From contig NZ_FOFU01000007.1 of assembly GCF_900111035.1 (NCBI RefSeq), forward strand, positions 1 to 64,000: a stretch of DNA of 64,000 bases. Direction: 5' to 3'. The notes under the pieces were generated by a model that was not told where the DNA came from, did not search any database, and saw nothing but the letters and a program-made list of their open reading frames with translations. This document shows, in pieces, positions 1 to 7,532 of this stretch. This DNA is from Treponema bryantii. GTDB lineage: Bacteria > Spirochaetota > Spirochaetia > Treponematales > Treponemataceae. The position numbers and the translations under genes were made by a program. The stretch's first letter is position 1. Each line of letters begins with the position of its first letter.

Positions 1-1
1 T

Positions 2-91
2 CATAATACGAAAATTTATGCATTAGAAAATAATGAAGTAATTTTTAATACTAAAGAAGATAAAATATTTGAAGTGTATTTGGAGAAATAG
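2..91 (+). CDS. C-terminal 29 codons of an upstream gene (partial)
   Basis: An open frame runs from base 2 to a TAG at 89-91 and ends in KIFEVYLEK. It has the same AT-rich codon use and strand as the genes that follow. Its stop lies 4 bases before the ATG of the radical-SAM gene, and the ribosome binding site of that gene sits inside its last codons, so the two are probably cotranscribed. The visible part is too short to identify. It shows that the biosynthetic cluster starts left of the window. Confidence 0.5.
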   Translation, partial: HNTKIYALENNEVIFNTKEDKIFEVYLEK

Positions 92-95
92 AAAA

Positions 96-1394
96 ATGTT
101 AAATTGGTCAAAAAGAAATTATATGTTTAATAGTGAAAAATACGGATGGCTTTTATATGCTGGTTTAAGCAATAGCTTTTTTCATTTGTCAGAAGAATTG
201 AAAGAAAGAATAGATCTTTATCTTAAAAATGAAGCAGAATTAGATGATGATATATTACAAAAATTTCAAAAAACTGGTGTTCTGTCCCGTTATACTGATG
301 ATGAAATGGATAGAATGTCTCTGTTAAACTGGGGAAAGATGCAGGCTTATAATAAAGAATTAAGGCTGACACTTGCAACGACTTTAGCTTGTAATTTCAG
401 ATGTTCCTATTGTTATGAAAAAGAAAATTATAAAGACGTAATAATGACAGAGGAACTGGCAGATAAGATAATTGAATTTATTCTTATGAGTAAGAAAGAA
501 AGTGTTTCCATTGAATGGTATGGAGGAGAACCTCTACTCAATATTAATATTATTAAATATATGAATAAAAAATTAAAAGAAAATAATATTAAAAATACTC
601 AGACTATAGTAACAAATGGATATTTATTAACGAAAGAAAATATAGAAATGTTACATGAATACAATATTTCTGGCATTCAAATAACTCTTGATGGTGATAA
701 AGATACACATAATAAACGGAGACCTCATGTAACAAATCCGGATTCTTTTAGTCGTATTTTTGATAATCTTGAGTTGCTTTATATGTATTCAAAAAGAACA
801 GATTATAAACCTTATGTATCTATTAGAGTTAATATTGATAAAGACAATGAAAATGATTATTCAAAAGTTTTGAATTTAATAAAATCGAAATTTTATGATT
901 TTTATGATGTCTACTTTGCCTTTGTTACAACTTCAAATTCTTGTTCTGATATTTCAGATGCTGTTTTTGGAAATAAGGAAGAAAAGGAATTTATTGACAG
1001 ATTAAAAGAAAAATATTCAATTGATTATAAAGAATATTATCCAAAAAATCATGGGTGTTTTTTTTGTGCTGCTCAATTATTAGATAATTATGTAATAGAT
1101 CCTGACGGATATATGTATAAATGCTGGGATGATGTTGGGGATATTAATAAAGCTGTTTATAGCTTAAAAGATAAAAAATTTAGCAATGTTAGCGTAGAAA
1201 GTGATTATATTATTAAGACATTAGCAATATTTAATGATAAATGCAAAAATTGTTTTATGCTTTATAGTTGTCAGGGTGGGTGTCCTTTCAAAGCATTAAA
1301 TAAAAAAGAGCATTGTCCAGTTATAAAGGACAATATCAATGAATATCTTGAAAAACATTATGAGAACAGTAAAAAGAAAGACTTTGTTTATTAA
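96..1394 (+). CDS. Radical SAM/SPASM peptide maturase
   Basis: Predicted to bind a [4Fe-4S]-SAM cluster and generate a 5'-deoxyadenosyl radical that modifies the core of the peptide encoded next door. The radical-SAM motif CxxxCxxC is at Cys99, Cys103 and Cys106, followed by the GGEP motif (WYGGEPL). The C-terminal SPASM domain is complete: C-x13-G-x4-C, then CxxCx5CxxxC (CKNCFMLYSCQGGC), then a final Cys in EHCPV, enough for two auxiliary clusters. This arrangement is that of sactipeptide and ranthipeptide (thioether) synthases. The N-terminal ~90 residues resemble the leader-binding region of such maturases. The ATG at 96 is chosen because GGAG at 82-85 is well spaced; an in-frame TTG at 69 has no such site. 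The thioether chemistry is inferred from family and from the cysteine-rich substrate. Confidence 0.9.
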   Translation: MLNWSKRNYMFNSEKYGWLLYAGLSNSFFHLSEELKERIDLYLKNEAELDDDILQKFQKTGVLSRYTDDEMDRMSLLNWGKMQAYNKELRLTLATTLACNFRCSYCYEKENYKDVIMTEELADKIIEFILMSKKESVSIEWYGGEPLLNINIIKYMNKKLKENNIKNTQTIVTNGYLLTKENIEMLHEYNISGIQITLDGDKDTHNKRRPHVTNPDSFSRIFDNLELLYMYSKRTDYKPYVSIRVNIDKDNENDYSKVLNLIKSKFYDFYDVYFAFVTTSNSCSDISDAVFGNKEEKEFIDRLKEKYSIDYKEYYPKNHGCFFCAAQLLDNYVIDPDGYMYKCWDDVGDINKAVYSLKDKKFSNVSVESDYIIKTLAIFNDKCKNCFMLYSCQGGCPFKALNKKEHCPVIKDNINEYLEKHYENSKKKDFVY

Positions 1395-1402
1395 AAAGTA
1401 AA

Positions 1403-1420
1403 TATAATCTATAGATTATA
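1403..1420. promoter_or_regulatory. 18-bp perfect palindrome upstream of the precursor gene
   Basis: The sequence reads identically on both strands (TATAATCTATAGATTATA) and carries a TATAAT on each. It lies between the maturase stop and the precursor start, so it could be an internal promoter -10 or an operator. Neither role can be proved from sequence. Confidence 0.4.
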
Positions 1421-1432
1421 AAATAAAAAAAC

Positions 1433-1459
1433 TGATAAAAAACTGCGCAGTATTTATCA
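1433..1459 (+). promoter_or_regulatory. Leader hairpin just before the precursor Shine-Dalgarno
   Basis: TGATAAA..ACTGC pairs with GCAGTATTTATCA, with a single bulge, forming a stem that ends 5 bases before the GGAG of the precursor gene. A 5' stem like this could stabilise the precursor mRNA or influence its translation. Confidence 0.4.
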
Positions 1460-1473
1460 AAATGGAGAAAAAC

Positions 1474-1656
1474 ATGAAATACGAATTAATTGAAGAGCGG
1501 AATCTGTTCTCAACATTTGGGATTACAGATGGATTATCAGAAAACGAACTTGAGCAAGTAGGAGGTGATATTAATATTTGTTTCCGCACTACATGCTCTT
1601 GTAATGTACGAACGGACTGTACATGCAATGTTAAAACTAATAATACTGGTTACTAA
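1474..1656 (+). CDS. Double-glycine, cysteine-rich RiPP precursor peptide
   Basis: A 60-residue peptide with the form of a ribosomal natural-product precursor. Residues 1-31 are an acidic leader ending in LSENELEQVGG, a typical double-glycine site for C39 peptidases. Residues 32-60 are the core, with Cys at 36, 41, 43, 49 and 51. The core contains an 8-residue tandem repeat, TCSCNVRT (40-47) and DCTCNVKT (48-55), preceded by a weaker unit NICFRT. The tail is NNTGY. The ATG at 1474 is preferred over the one at 1462 because GGAG at 1464-1467 overlaps the first ATG and is correctly spaced for the second. It sits directly after the radical-SAM maturase and before the export genes. It is not a member of a family I can name with confidence. 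The Thr/Ser/Asn residues near each Cys are plausible thioether acceptors. Confidence 0.85.
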   Translation: MKYELIEERNLFSTFGITDGLSENELEQVGGDINICFRTTCSCNVRTDCTCNVKTNNTGY

Positions 1657-1683
1657 TACTTATTAGATAGTTTTAATGTATAA

Positions 1684-1729
1684 AAATAGCTGCAGTATAT
1701 GTGATATTCCATGTATACTGTGGCTATTT
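1684..1729 (+). terminator. Stem-loop between precursor and export operon
   Basis: AAATAGC at 1684-1690 pairs with GCTATTT at 1723-1729, and the inner bases continue the stem with G-U pairs. It is followed by an A-rich rather than a U-rich stretch, so it is probably a partial terminator or RNA-processing hairpin that keeps precursor mRNA above the level of the long downstream genes. Confidence 0.5.
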
Positions 1730-1746
1730 AAAAAATTAGGGATATT

Positions 1747-3165
1747 ATGAAATATAAAAAAATTGAGCTAATTTTAATTCTAGGTTTATTAGGATTAAAT
1801 CTTTTTGCAATGGAAGACAGATCTGATCATATTGTTGGGTATCAATGGTATGAAGAACCTGAAAGAGTTGATTTAAAAAAGGATTTTACATTAAACGAAT
1901 GTGTGGAAAATCTAAAAGATATTGTTTATTTGCTGGAATCCTCATATATTGGCTTCGATGAAATGGAAAAAAGAGGATTTGATAAAGAAGCTTTTATTAA
2001 AAACTCAGAATCTTTATTCTCAAATGAAAAAACTATAAAACTTGAAAAATTATCTGAGTATATATTCAACAGTCTAAAACCGTATATAAATGATGGCCAT
2101 TTTTACATGAGAAGTGGAGATAATAGTTATAAGTTTTATGTTAAAAAAGTTATCTATTTATCTGATACCTATGTTATGAAATCATCATCTAGATATAAGG
2201 TTGTAGAATCAGGACAAATTTCTCCTGGAATAGAAATAGATATATCTGAAGAAAACCTGTTTAAAACTATTCATAACGGAAAAGAAGTTTTTAGATTAGG
2301 AGTTCTTGCATCAAATGGAGAACGTGATTATACAAAGTTTCTTCCAGTATCGGTAAATGGTGAAAAAATCAGATTAACATGTACTTATTTTCCTAAAACA
2401 CTTAGTTCAAATGAGTTTACTGTTATTGAAACAAAAAATAGTGTGTATATAAACATACCGATTTTTGATACACATGAAGAACATTTTGAAGTTTTCAAGA
2501 AACTGGGTAAAAAATATTGGAATAAAAAAAATCTGATTATTGATTTAAGACAGAATCCCGGTGGGGAGAATTTATATTTTTATGATTTTTTATATGATTT
2601 GTATTCCGGTGAAGACGATGAATCAATTCGTACTATTTATAATGATTATTTAGGAAATAATATAAAAACAAAAAATATTAGTTCACCGCTTATAAAACAA
2701 TTAATTAAGCCTTACTACGATTATTATATGAGCATTGGGGAAAAGTTATTTGCTGATGAACTTCTTAAAGTGTTGAATTCCTCTGGTATTACTTATAAAG
2801 AAAACTCTACTGTTAAAATCGAAAAGAAAACAAAATTCAAAGGTAATCTTATTTTTCTTACAAGTAAAAAATCCGCTTCCTGTTCAGAAGATATAATCAT
2901 GGTTTCAAAAGAGTTATTTAATAAAGTTTATACAGTTGGAACAAATACATCTGGATCGCTTTTATTCGGAAATGTTTTCACATATGGACTAAAAAATAGC
3001 GGAATAATATTGAAAGTTTGTCAAACTCAATATTTTTATAATGATGTTTTTGAAGAAGGAAGAGGCATTATGCCAGATTATGTTGTCAGCGGAAGTTTTG
3101 AAGATACAATTAAATTTCTGACCAATGACAAAGAGATGGTAAAAAAACTAGCAATTTTGAATTAG
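1747..3165 (+). CDS. Exported S41-family serine peptidase of the cluster
   Basis: A 472-residue protein with an N-terminal hydrophobic signal (residues 4-21), so it acts outside the cytoplasm. The S41 fold is shown by LIIDLRQNPGGEN and the nucleophile region SASCSED (Ser378). The C-terminal GIMPDYVV also fits the family. Unlike CtpA, it lacks the general-base lysine: the usual TYGKG position reads TNTSG, as in tricorn/IRBP-like S41 members, which use other residues. No PDZ domain is obvious. Its position between precursor and exporter suggests trimming of the exported peptide or degradation of a competitor, but this is inference. No strong Shine-Dalgarno is seen before the ATG; the closest is a weak AGGGAT. 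Confidence 0.8.
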   Translation: MKYKKIELILILGLLGLNLFAMEDRSDHIVGYQWYEEPERVDLKKDFTLNECVENLKDIVYLLESSYIGFDEMEKRGFDKEAFIKNSESLFSNEKTIKLEKLSEYIFNSLKPYINDGHFYMRSGDNSYKFYVKKVIYLSDTYVMKSSSRYKVVESGQISPGIEIDISEENLFKTIHNGKEVFRLGVLASNGERDYTKFLPVSVNGEKIRLTCTYFPKTLSSNEFTVIETKNSVYINIPIFDTHEEHFEVFKKLGKKYWNKKNLIIDLRQNPGGENLYFYDFLYDLYSGEDDESIRTIYNDYLGNNIKTKNISSPLIKQLIKPYYDYYMSIGEKLFADELLKVLNSSGITYKENSTVKIEKKTKFKGNLIFLTSKKSASCSEDIIMVSKELFNKVYTVGTNTSGSLLFGNVFTYGLKNSGIILKVCQTQYFYNDVFEEGRGIMPDYVVSGSFEDTIKFLTNDKEMVKKLAILN

Positions 3166-3175
3166 TAAATAAGTT

Positions 3176-5311
3176 ATGAAAGTAATTAAACAATTTGATG
3201 AATCCGATTGTGGTGCAGCTTGTATCGCAATGATTTTAAGTGAATACAAAAGTTATGTCTCTATTGAAAAAATTCGTGAACTTGCTGGAACTAATGTAAA
3301 TGGCACAACCTTAGAAGGTATTGTATATGGATTCGATAAAGTTGGTTTTGCAGCAAAAGCAGTAAAAGGAGATGAAAGAGTTCTGGTAAAAGAATTTCCT
3401 GTTCCTTATATAGCTTTGATAAATTTAGACGAAGGTTATAAACATTTTGTAGTCGTAAAAAAAATAAAAGGAGATAAAATTCTTATTTATGATCCTGGAT
3501 ATGGAAAATATACAATATCTAAGGAAAAATTTCTAAAAAAATGGACTGGATATTTTATTATTGCAAATCCAACTCCAAACTTTGTTCAAACTAAGCATCG
3601 TAACAGTTTAAAAAAATTTATACCACTTTTTACACCTCATATAAATATAATAATGCAGATGATAGGTGTATCGCTATTGTTATCAATTATAGGAATTATA
3701 AGCGGTACATATTTTCAATTTTTTATTGATGATATTGTTGGAACTTCAGCTGAACTTAATCTTCATATTTTTAGTTTTGCATTGGTAGTTCTCACTTTGT
3801 TCACTTCCTTTTTAAATACTATTCGCTCTCAGTTTTTTAAAATATTTTTTTCAAAAACAAGTATAGCAATGAGTATGACTTATATAAAACATATTTTACA
3901 TCTTCCGTTACGTTTTTTTGAAACAAGAAAAACTGGTGAAATTTTAAGTAGATTTGAAGATAGTGAAAAGGTTCGATCAACCTTAAGTGATATAGCTATA
4001 AATTCCATTTTAGATTTGTTTATTATGTTATTTGTGGGGATGTATCTTGCTCTTAAACAATTTAAACTTTTTTTAATAGTATTATGTACTGTTCCTTTAA
4101 TATCAATAGTTGTTTATATAACTAATAAAGTTTTCAATAAAACCTATAGAGAACAGATGGAACAAGCTGCACAAAGAAACTCTTATCTTGTAGAAATTCT
4201 TAGTGGAATAAATGTTGTAAAAAGTATTAATGCTGAAGAATATGCAGTAGAAAAATTTGAAGAGAAATTTTGTAATGAATTAACATTAAAAAACAAGATC
4301 TGGAATATAGATAATATTAAAGATTTATTTATTGATGTGTTTTCAGGAGTTAGTGGAAATTTAATTTTTTGGATAGGTGGATATTTAATATTAAGAGATA
4401 AGTTATCTTTAGGACAACTTATTAGTTTTAATGCATTAGTTGTATATTTTACAGGACCAATAGGACGATTTTTTGGTTTACAAACCAAAATTCAAGAGGC
4501 TTTGGTTGCTGCATCCCGAATCGGAGAAATTCTTGATAAGAAAAGGGAAATACAAAAAAGTGATACTTGTGAGAATAAATTAGGGTTAATCAACGAACTT
4601 GAATTTCATAATGTAAATTTTAAGTATGGTGTTAGAAAATTACTATTTGAAGATTTGAATTTCACAATCGGTACACATAAAAAAATAGGAATAGCTGGAG
4701 CTTCAGGTTCTGGAAAATCAACTCTAATTAAATTACTGTTGAAATTTTACCCTATTGAGTCTGGAGAGATTCTGATAAATGGAAAAAATATAAATGAATA
4801 TGAGTTATATGATATACGAAAAAACATAGGTTATGTCCCTCAAGAAGTATTTTTATTTTCAGGAACAATTTTTGAAAATATAGTAATGGGCAGAAACGAA
4901 TATACTCTAGATGATGTAAAAAGAGCTTGTAAAATGGCCCAGGCAGATGAGTTTATCGAGGAATTACCAGGTCAATACTATAACATTATTTCAGAACGTG
5001 GAGCATCATTAAGCGGAGGAGAACGTCAACGAATAGCCTTGGCTAGAGCTTTGCTATCAACCCCTCAAGTCCTACTTTTAGATGAAGCAACAAGTGCTTT
5101 AGATACTATTTCAGAGGAAAAATTTCAGAAAGTAATTTCAGATATTAGTGAAGATATTATTACTATCACTATTGCTCATCGTCTAACTACAATTAAAGAT
5201 AGTGAAATTATTTATGTAATGAATAAAGGTAAATTTATTGAACAGGGAAGTCATGAAAGTCTTTTGAAAGAAAAAGGACTTTATTATGATTTATGGTATA
5301 AGCATGGCTAA
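3176..5311 (+). CDS. Peptidase-containing ABC transporter (C39 bacteriocin exporter)
   Basis: A 711-residue protein that should cleave the leader after the double glycine and export the core. The N-terminal C39 domain (1-125) has Cys12 (ESDCGAAC), His90 (KHFVVV) and Asp106 (YDPGYG), the complete triad. A six-helix membrane domain spans about 160-430. The ATPase domain carries Walker A GASGSGKST, signature LSGGERQRIALARALL, Walker B VLLLDEATSALD and the H-loop IAHR, so it is intact. The start lies 10 bases after the S41 stop, and the following HlyD gene overlaps its end. With the GG precursor and the HlyD protein this makes a standard peptide export set. Confidence 0.95.
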   Translation: MKVIKQFDESDCGAACIAMILSEYKSYVSIEKIRELAGTNVNGTTLEGIVYGFDKVGFAAKAVKGDERVLVKEFPVPYIALINLDEGYKHFVVVKKIKGDKILIYDPGYGKYTISKEKFLKKWTGYFIIANPTPNFVQTKHRNSLKKFIPLFTPHINIIMQMIGVSLLLSIIGIISGTYFQFFIDDIVGTSAELNLHIFSFALVVLTLFTSFLNTIRSQFFKIFFSKTSIAMSMTYIKHILHLPLRFFETRKTGEILSRFEDSEKVRSTLSDIAINSILDLFIMLFVGMYLALKQFKLFLIVLCTVPLISIVVYITNKVFNKTYREQMEQAAQRNSYLVEILSGINVVKSINAEEYAVEKFEEKFCNELTLKNKIWNIDNIKDLFIDVFSGVSGNLIFWIGGYLILRDKLSLGQLISFNALVVYFTGPIGRFFGLQTKIQEALVAASRIGEILDKKREIQKSDTCENKLGLINELEFHNVNFKYGVRKLLFEDLNFTIGTHKKIGIAGASGSGKSTLIKLLLKFYPIESGEILINGKNINEYELYDIRKNIGYVPQEVFLFSGTIFENIVMGRNEYTLDDVKRACKMAQADEFIEELPGQYYNIISERGASLSGGERQRIALARALLSTPQVLLLDEATSALDTISEEKFQKVISDISEDIITITIAHRLTTIKDSEIIYVMNKGKFIEQGSHESLLKEKGLYYDLWYKHG

Positions 5312-6449
5312 AGAGAATATTTATTATAGTGAATTAAAAGATTTTAAGAGAACCCGAATATTTTTGGAAATGACACTTCCAAATATAGTAAAATACAGTA
5401 ATTGGACTATTATAACTATCTTCTTCTGTGCTTTTATATATTTATTTTTTGCCAAATATAATGTTGTTGTTAAATCTACTGGAGTTATTCGTCCTTCAGT
5501 TGATATTTCTAAAAGTATATCTCCAATGAATGGTTTTATTACTAAAAAGTGTTTTCAGGATGGTGATTATGTTCATAAAGGAGATATACTTTATATTTTT
5601 GAAAACAATACCTCTCAAACAGAATTCGATGTTTATTCACAAAAACTGGTAAATACTGAAAATGATTTAAAAGATTCTCAAAGTATTTTGGAATTTATTG
5701 AGAATGGTACTGAACCATTTATAACAACGAATTCAATAATGGTTGTAAAAAATACACTTCAAAAATTAAAATTACAATATGAACAAAATAAAAATAATTA
5801 TGAAATCAGTAAAGCTCTTTCCCCCCTTTCTGTAAGTTCTGATGAATTAAAACAAAAAGAATTGGCTATGATTGAGGCCAAAATTGCTTATGAAAACTAT
5901 TTAATCGAAAAAAAACTTGAAGTAACCGAAAGAATCGCTGCAGGAAAAACTTCTATTGATGAAATAAAAATGAATCTGAATAAAATTAATTCTTCATTAG
6001 ACAATTGTTTTATAAAAAGTCCAGCAGATGGTTTTGTTTATCAAAGTAAAGTTATAACAGAAGGAGAATATATTACAGCAGGACAAGAAATCTTAAAAAT
6101 TGTTCCTTATGAAAGTGATAAGCTTAAAATGATTATAAATATAAATCCAAGTGATATTGCAGAACTTAAAGAAAACATGAATGTGCGAATAAGTTTTCCA
6201 AAATATCCTTATTCTGAATATTCATCTGTGAATGGATACATCAGTTTTATACCAAAAGATACTATTACTTTAGAAGACGGTTCATCTTATTTTGCAGTTG
6301 AAACAACTCTTATTGATAACAACATTATTTCACGTCGTACGAAAAATGAAATTCCAATACTGCCGGGTATGATTACTAATGTAAAAATAATCACACGTAC
6401 AGAGCCTTTATACTTATATTTCTACAATGAATTGTTTATGAAGCGTTAG
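5286..6449 (+). CDS. HlyD-family secretion adaptor (membrane fusion protein)
   Basis: A 387-residue periplasmic adaptor that would couple the C39 ABC transporter to the outer membrane. It has one N-terminal membrane helix (about 38-58), a lipoyl-like half (VKSTGVIRPS... MNGFITKKCFQDGDYVHKGDILY), a coiled-coil hairpin (about 120-235) and the second lipoyl half (SPADGFVYQSKVITEGEYITAGQ), followed by a beta-barrel domain. The ATG at 5286 follows AAGGA by 7 bases and overlaps the ABC gene by 26 bases. An ATG at 5304 is an alternative with a poorer site. No outer-membrane TolC partner is encoded in the window. Confidence 0.9.
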   Translation: MIYGISMAKENIYYSELKDFKRTRIFLEMTLPNIVKYSNWTIITIFFCAFIYLFFAKYNVVVKSTGVIRPSVDISKSISPMNGFITKKCFQDGDYVHKGDILYIFENNTSQTEFDVYSQKLVNTENDLKDSQSILEFIENGTEPFITTNSIMVVKNTLQKLKLQYEQNKNNYEISKALSPLSVSSDELKQKELAMIEAKIAYENYLIEKKLEVTERIAAGKTSIDEIKMNLNKINSSLDNCFIKSPADGFVYQSKVITEGEYITAGQEILKIVPYESDKLKMIININPSDIAELKENMNVRISFPKYPYSEYSSVNGYISFIPKDTITLEDGSSYFAVETTLIDNNIISRRTKNEIPILPGMITNVKIITRTEPLYLYFYNELFMKR

Positions 6450-6485
6450 ATGAAAATTAAAAAAATAGAAAAGGATAGATGAATT

Positions 6486-7454
6486 ATGAAAAATTTGGAA
6501 ATTGAAATTAAACAAATTAATAGAATAGCAGGACGTAGAGAATCTTGTCTGTATGATGTATTAAAAACTATAGCTGCTTATTTAAATATTAGAGCAGATA
6601 ATATATATATAAATGAATTTGGATTTTCATTTAATTATGAAGAATATAATAAAAGTGGATTAATAGGTAAATCAATTAAACAAAATCCTAATAGAGTTCT
6701 TGAAAACTTAAAATTACTTTATGGGTATGATTTACAGTATAGTTATTTTAAGAGTTTTGAAGAAGAACTTGTTTATATAAATAACTGTCTTGCAATAAAT
6801 TTCCCGGCAATTGTACAATTTGATTCTTTTTATTTACCTTGGGATCCATTTAATAATCGGGTACATAATAATCATGTTGTTCTTATTACAGGAATCGATG
6901 AAAACAATGTAAATGTCGTAGATCCTTATTTTAATAAAAAAAATAAAATTATGAGTATTGAAAGTTTGAAGGAAGCTTCAACTTTTTATATGTATTTCAA
7001 TGAGAAGAAAGCTGATTTTAGTGAAATAAATTTTAAACAATTGCTAATAGATAATTATGTTAATAAATATAAAACTCCATCTAGTAATTATTTAGATTTG
7101 GAATTTTTTAGTAGGGCTATACTAACGGATTTTTCAGTTGAAAAAGAATTTACAGAATCTGTATTTGATCAGAATGCAATTTTTAAGAATTTAAGCGATT
7201 GTGTTTTAAGAACCGGATTATTTTATGAAATTATAGATTATCATAATTCTATAGAAAAAAGTAAAACACTAATTTTAATTAAAGATGAATTAAAAAAAAT
7301 AGTCAAAAATTGGAATGATATTATTACTTTAATTGCATCAAATAATTTTCAAACCAAAATTAAAAATACAAAACAAATTGCAGAGTTAATTTCTGATTTG
7401 GCAATTAAATATGAAGATATTCTTTTAAAAATCAAAACATATGTAAATGAATAA
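6486..7454 (+). CDS. BtrH-like C39-fold acyltransferase
   Basis: The N-terminal half (about 1-175) resembles the butirosin biosynthesis protein H N-terminal family, papain-fold enzymes that move an acyl chain from an acyl carrier protein to an amine. Candidate catalytic residues are Cys21 (RRESCLYD), His130 (NNHVVLITG) and Asp146 (NVVDPYF). The C-terminal half is helical and unassigned. There is no signal peptide or membrane helix, so it acts in the cytoplasm. Its place between the peptide exporter genes and the KS-KR-ACP synthase is what one would expect of a step joining polyketide to peptide or to another amine. A proteolytic role is also possible, because C39 peptidases share the fold, but the exporter already has a C39 domain. 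RBS AAGGAT lies ahead of the ATG. Confidence 0.65.
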   Translation: MKNLEIEIKQINRIAGRRESCLYDVLKTIAAYLNIRADNIYINEFGFSFNYEEYNKSGLIGKSIKQNPNRVLENLKLLYGYDLQYSYFKSFEEELVYINNCLAINFPAIVQFDSFYLPWDPFNNRVHNNHVVLITGIDENNVNVVDPYFNKKNKIMSIESLKEASTFYMYFNEKKADFSEINFKQLLIDNYVNKYKTPSSNYLDLEFFSRAILTDFSVEKEFTESVFDQNAIFKNLSDCVLRTGLFYEIIDYHNSIEKSKTLILIKDELKKIVKNWNDIITLIASNNFQTKIKNTKQIAELISDLAIKYEDILLKIKTYVNE

Positions 7455-7481
7455 AAAAATAATTATATTTCTGGAATAACT

Positions 7482-7519
7482 AAAAAATAAAAAAAAAATA
7501 AAAAAAAAATAAAAAAAAA
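7482..7519 (+). repeat. Phased A-tracts before the polyketide synthase gene
   Basis: Adenine runs of 6, 10, 10 and 9 are separated by single T bases at 7488, 7499 and 7510, an exact 11-bp period. The last run joins the GGAG Shine-Dalgarno (7520-7523). Tracts phased this way bend DNA, and A-rich mRNA just upstream of the SD favours ribosome loading. Long homopolymers can also slip during replication. Intergenic region 7455-7532 holds nothing else. Confidence 0.7.
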
Positions 7520-7532
7520 GGAGTTATTGCTT

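Noticed and set aside
69-95. TTG start extending the maturase by nine residues
   Set aside because: No ribosome site before 69, and it overlaps the upstream gene; ATG 96 has a well-placed GGAG.
1416-1628. 70-residue minus-strand frame across the precursor gene
   Set aside because: Antisense to a clear GG precursor; no ribosome site or recognisable sequence.
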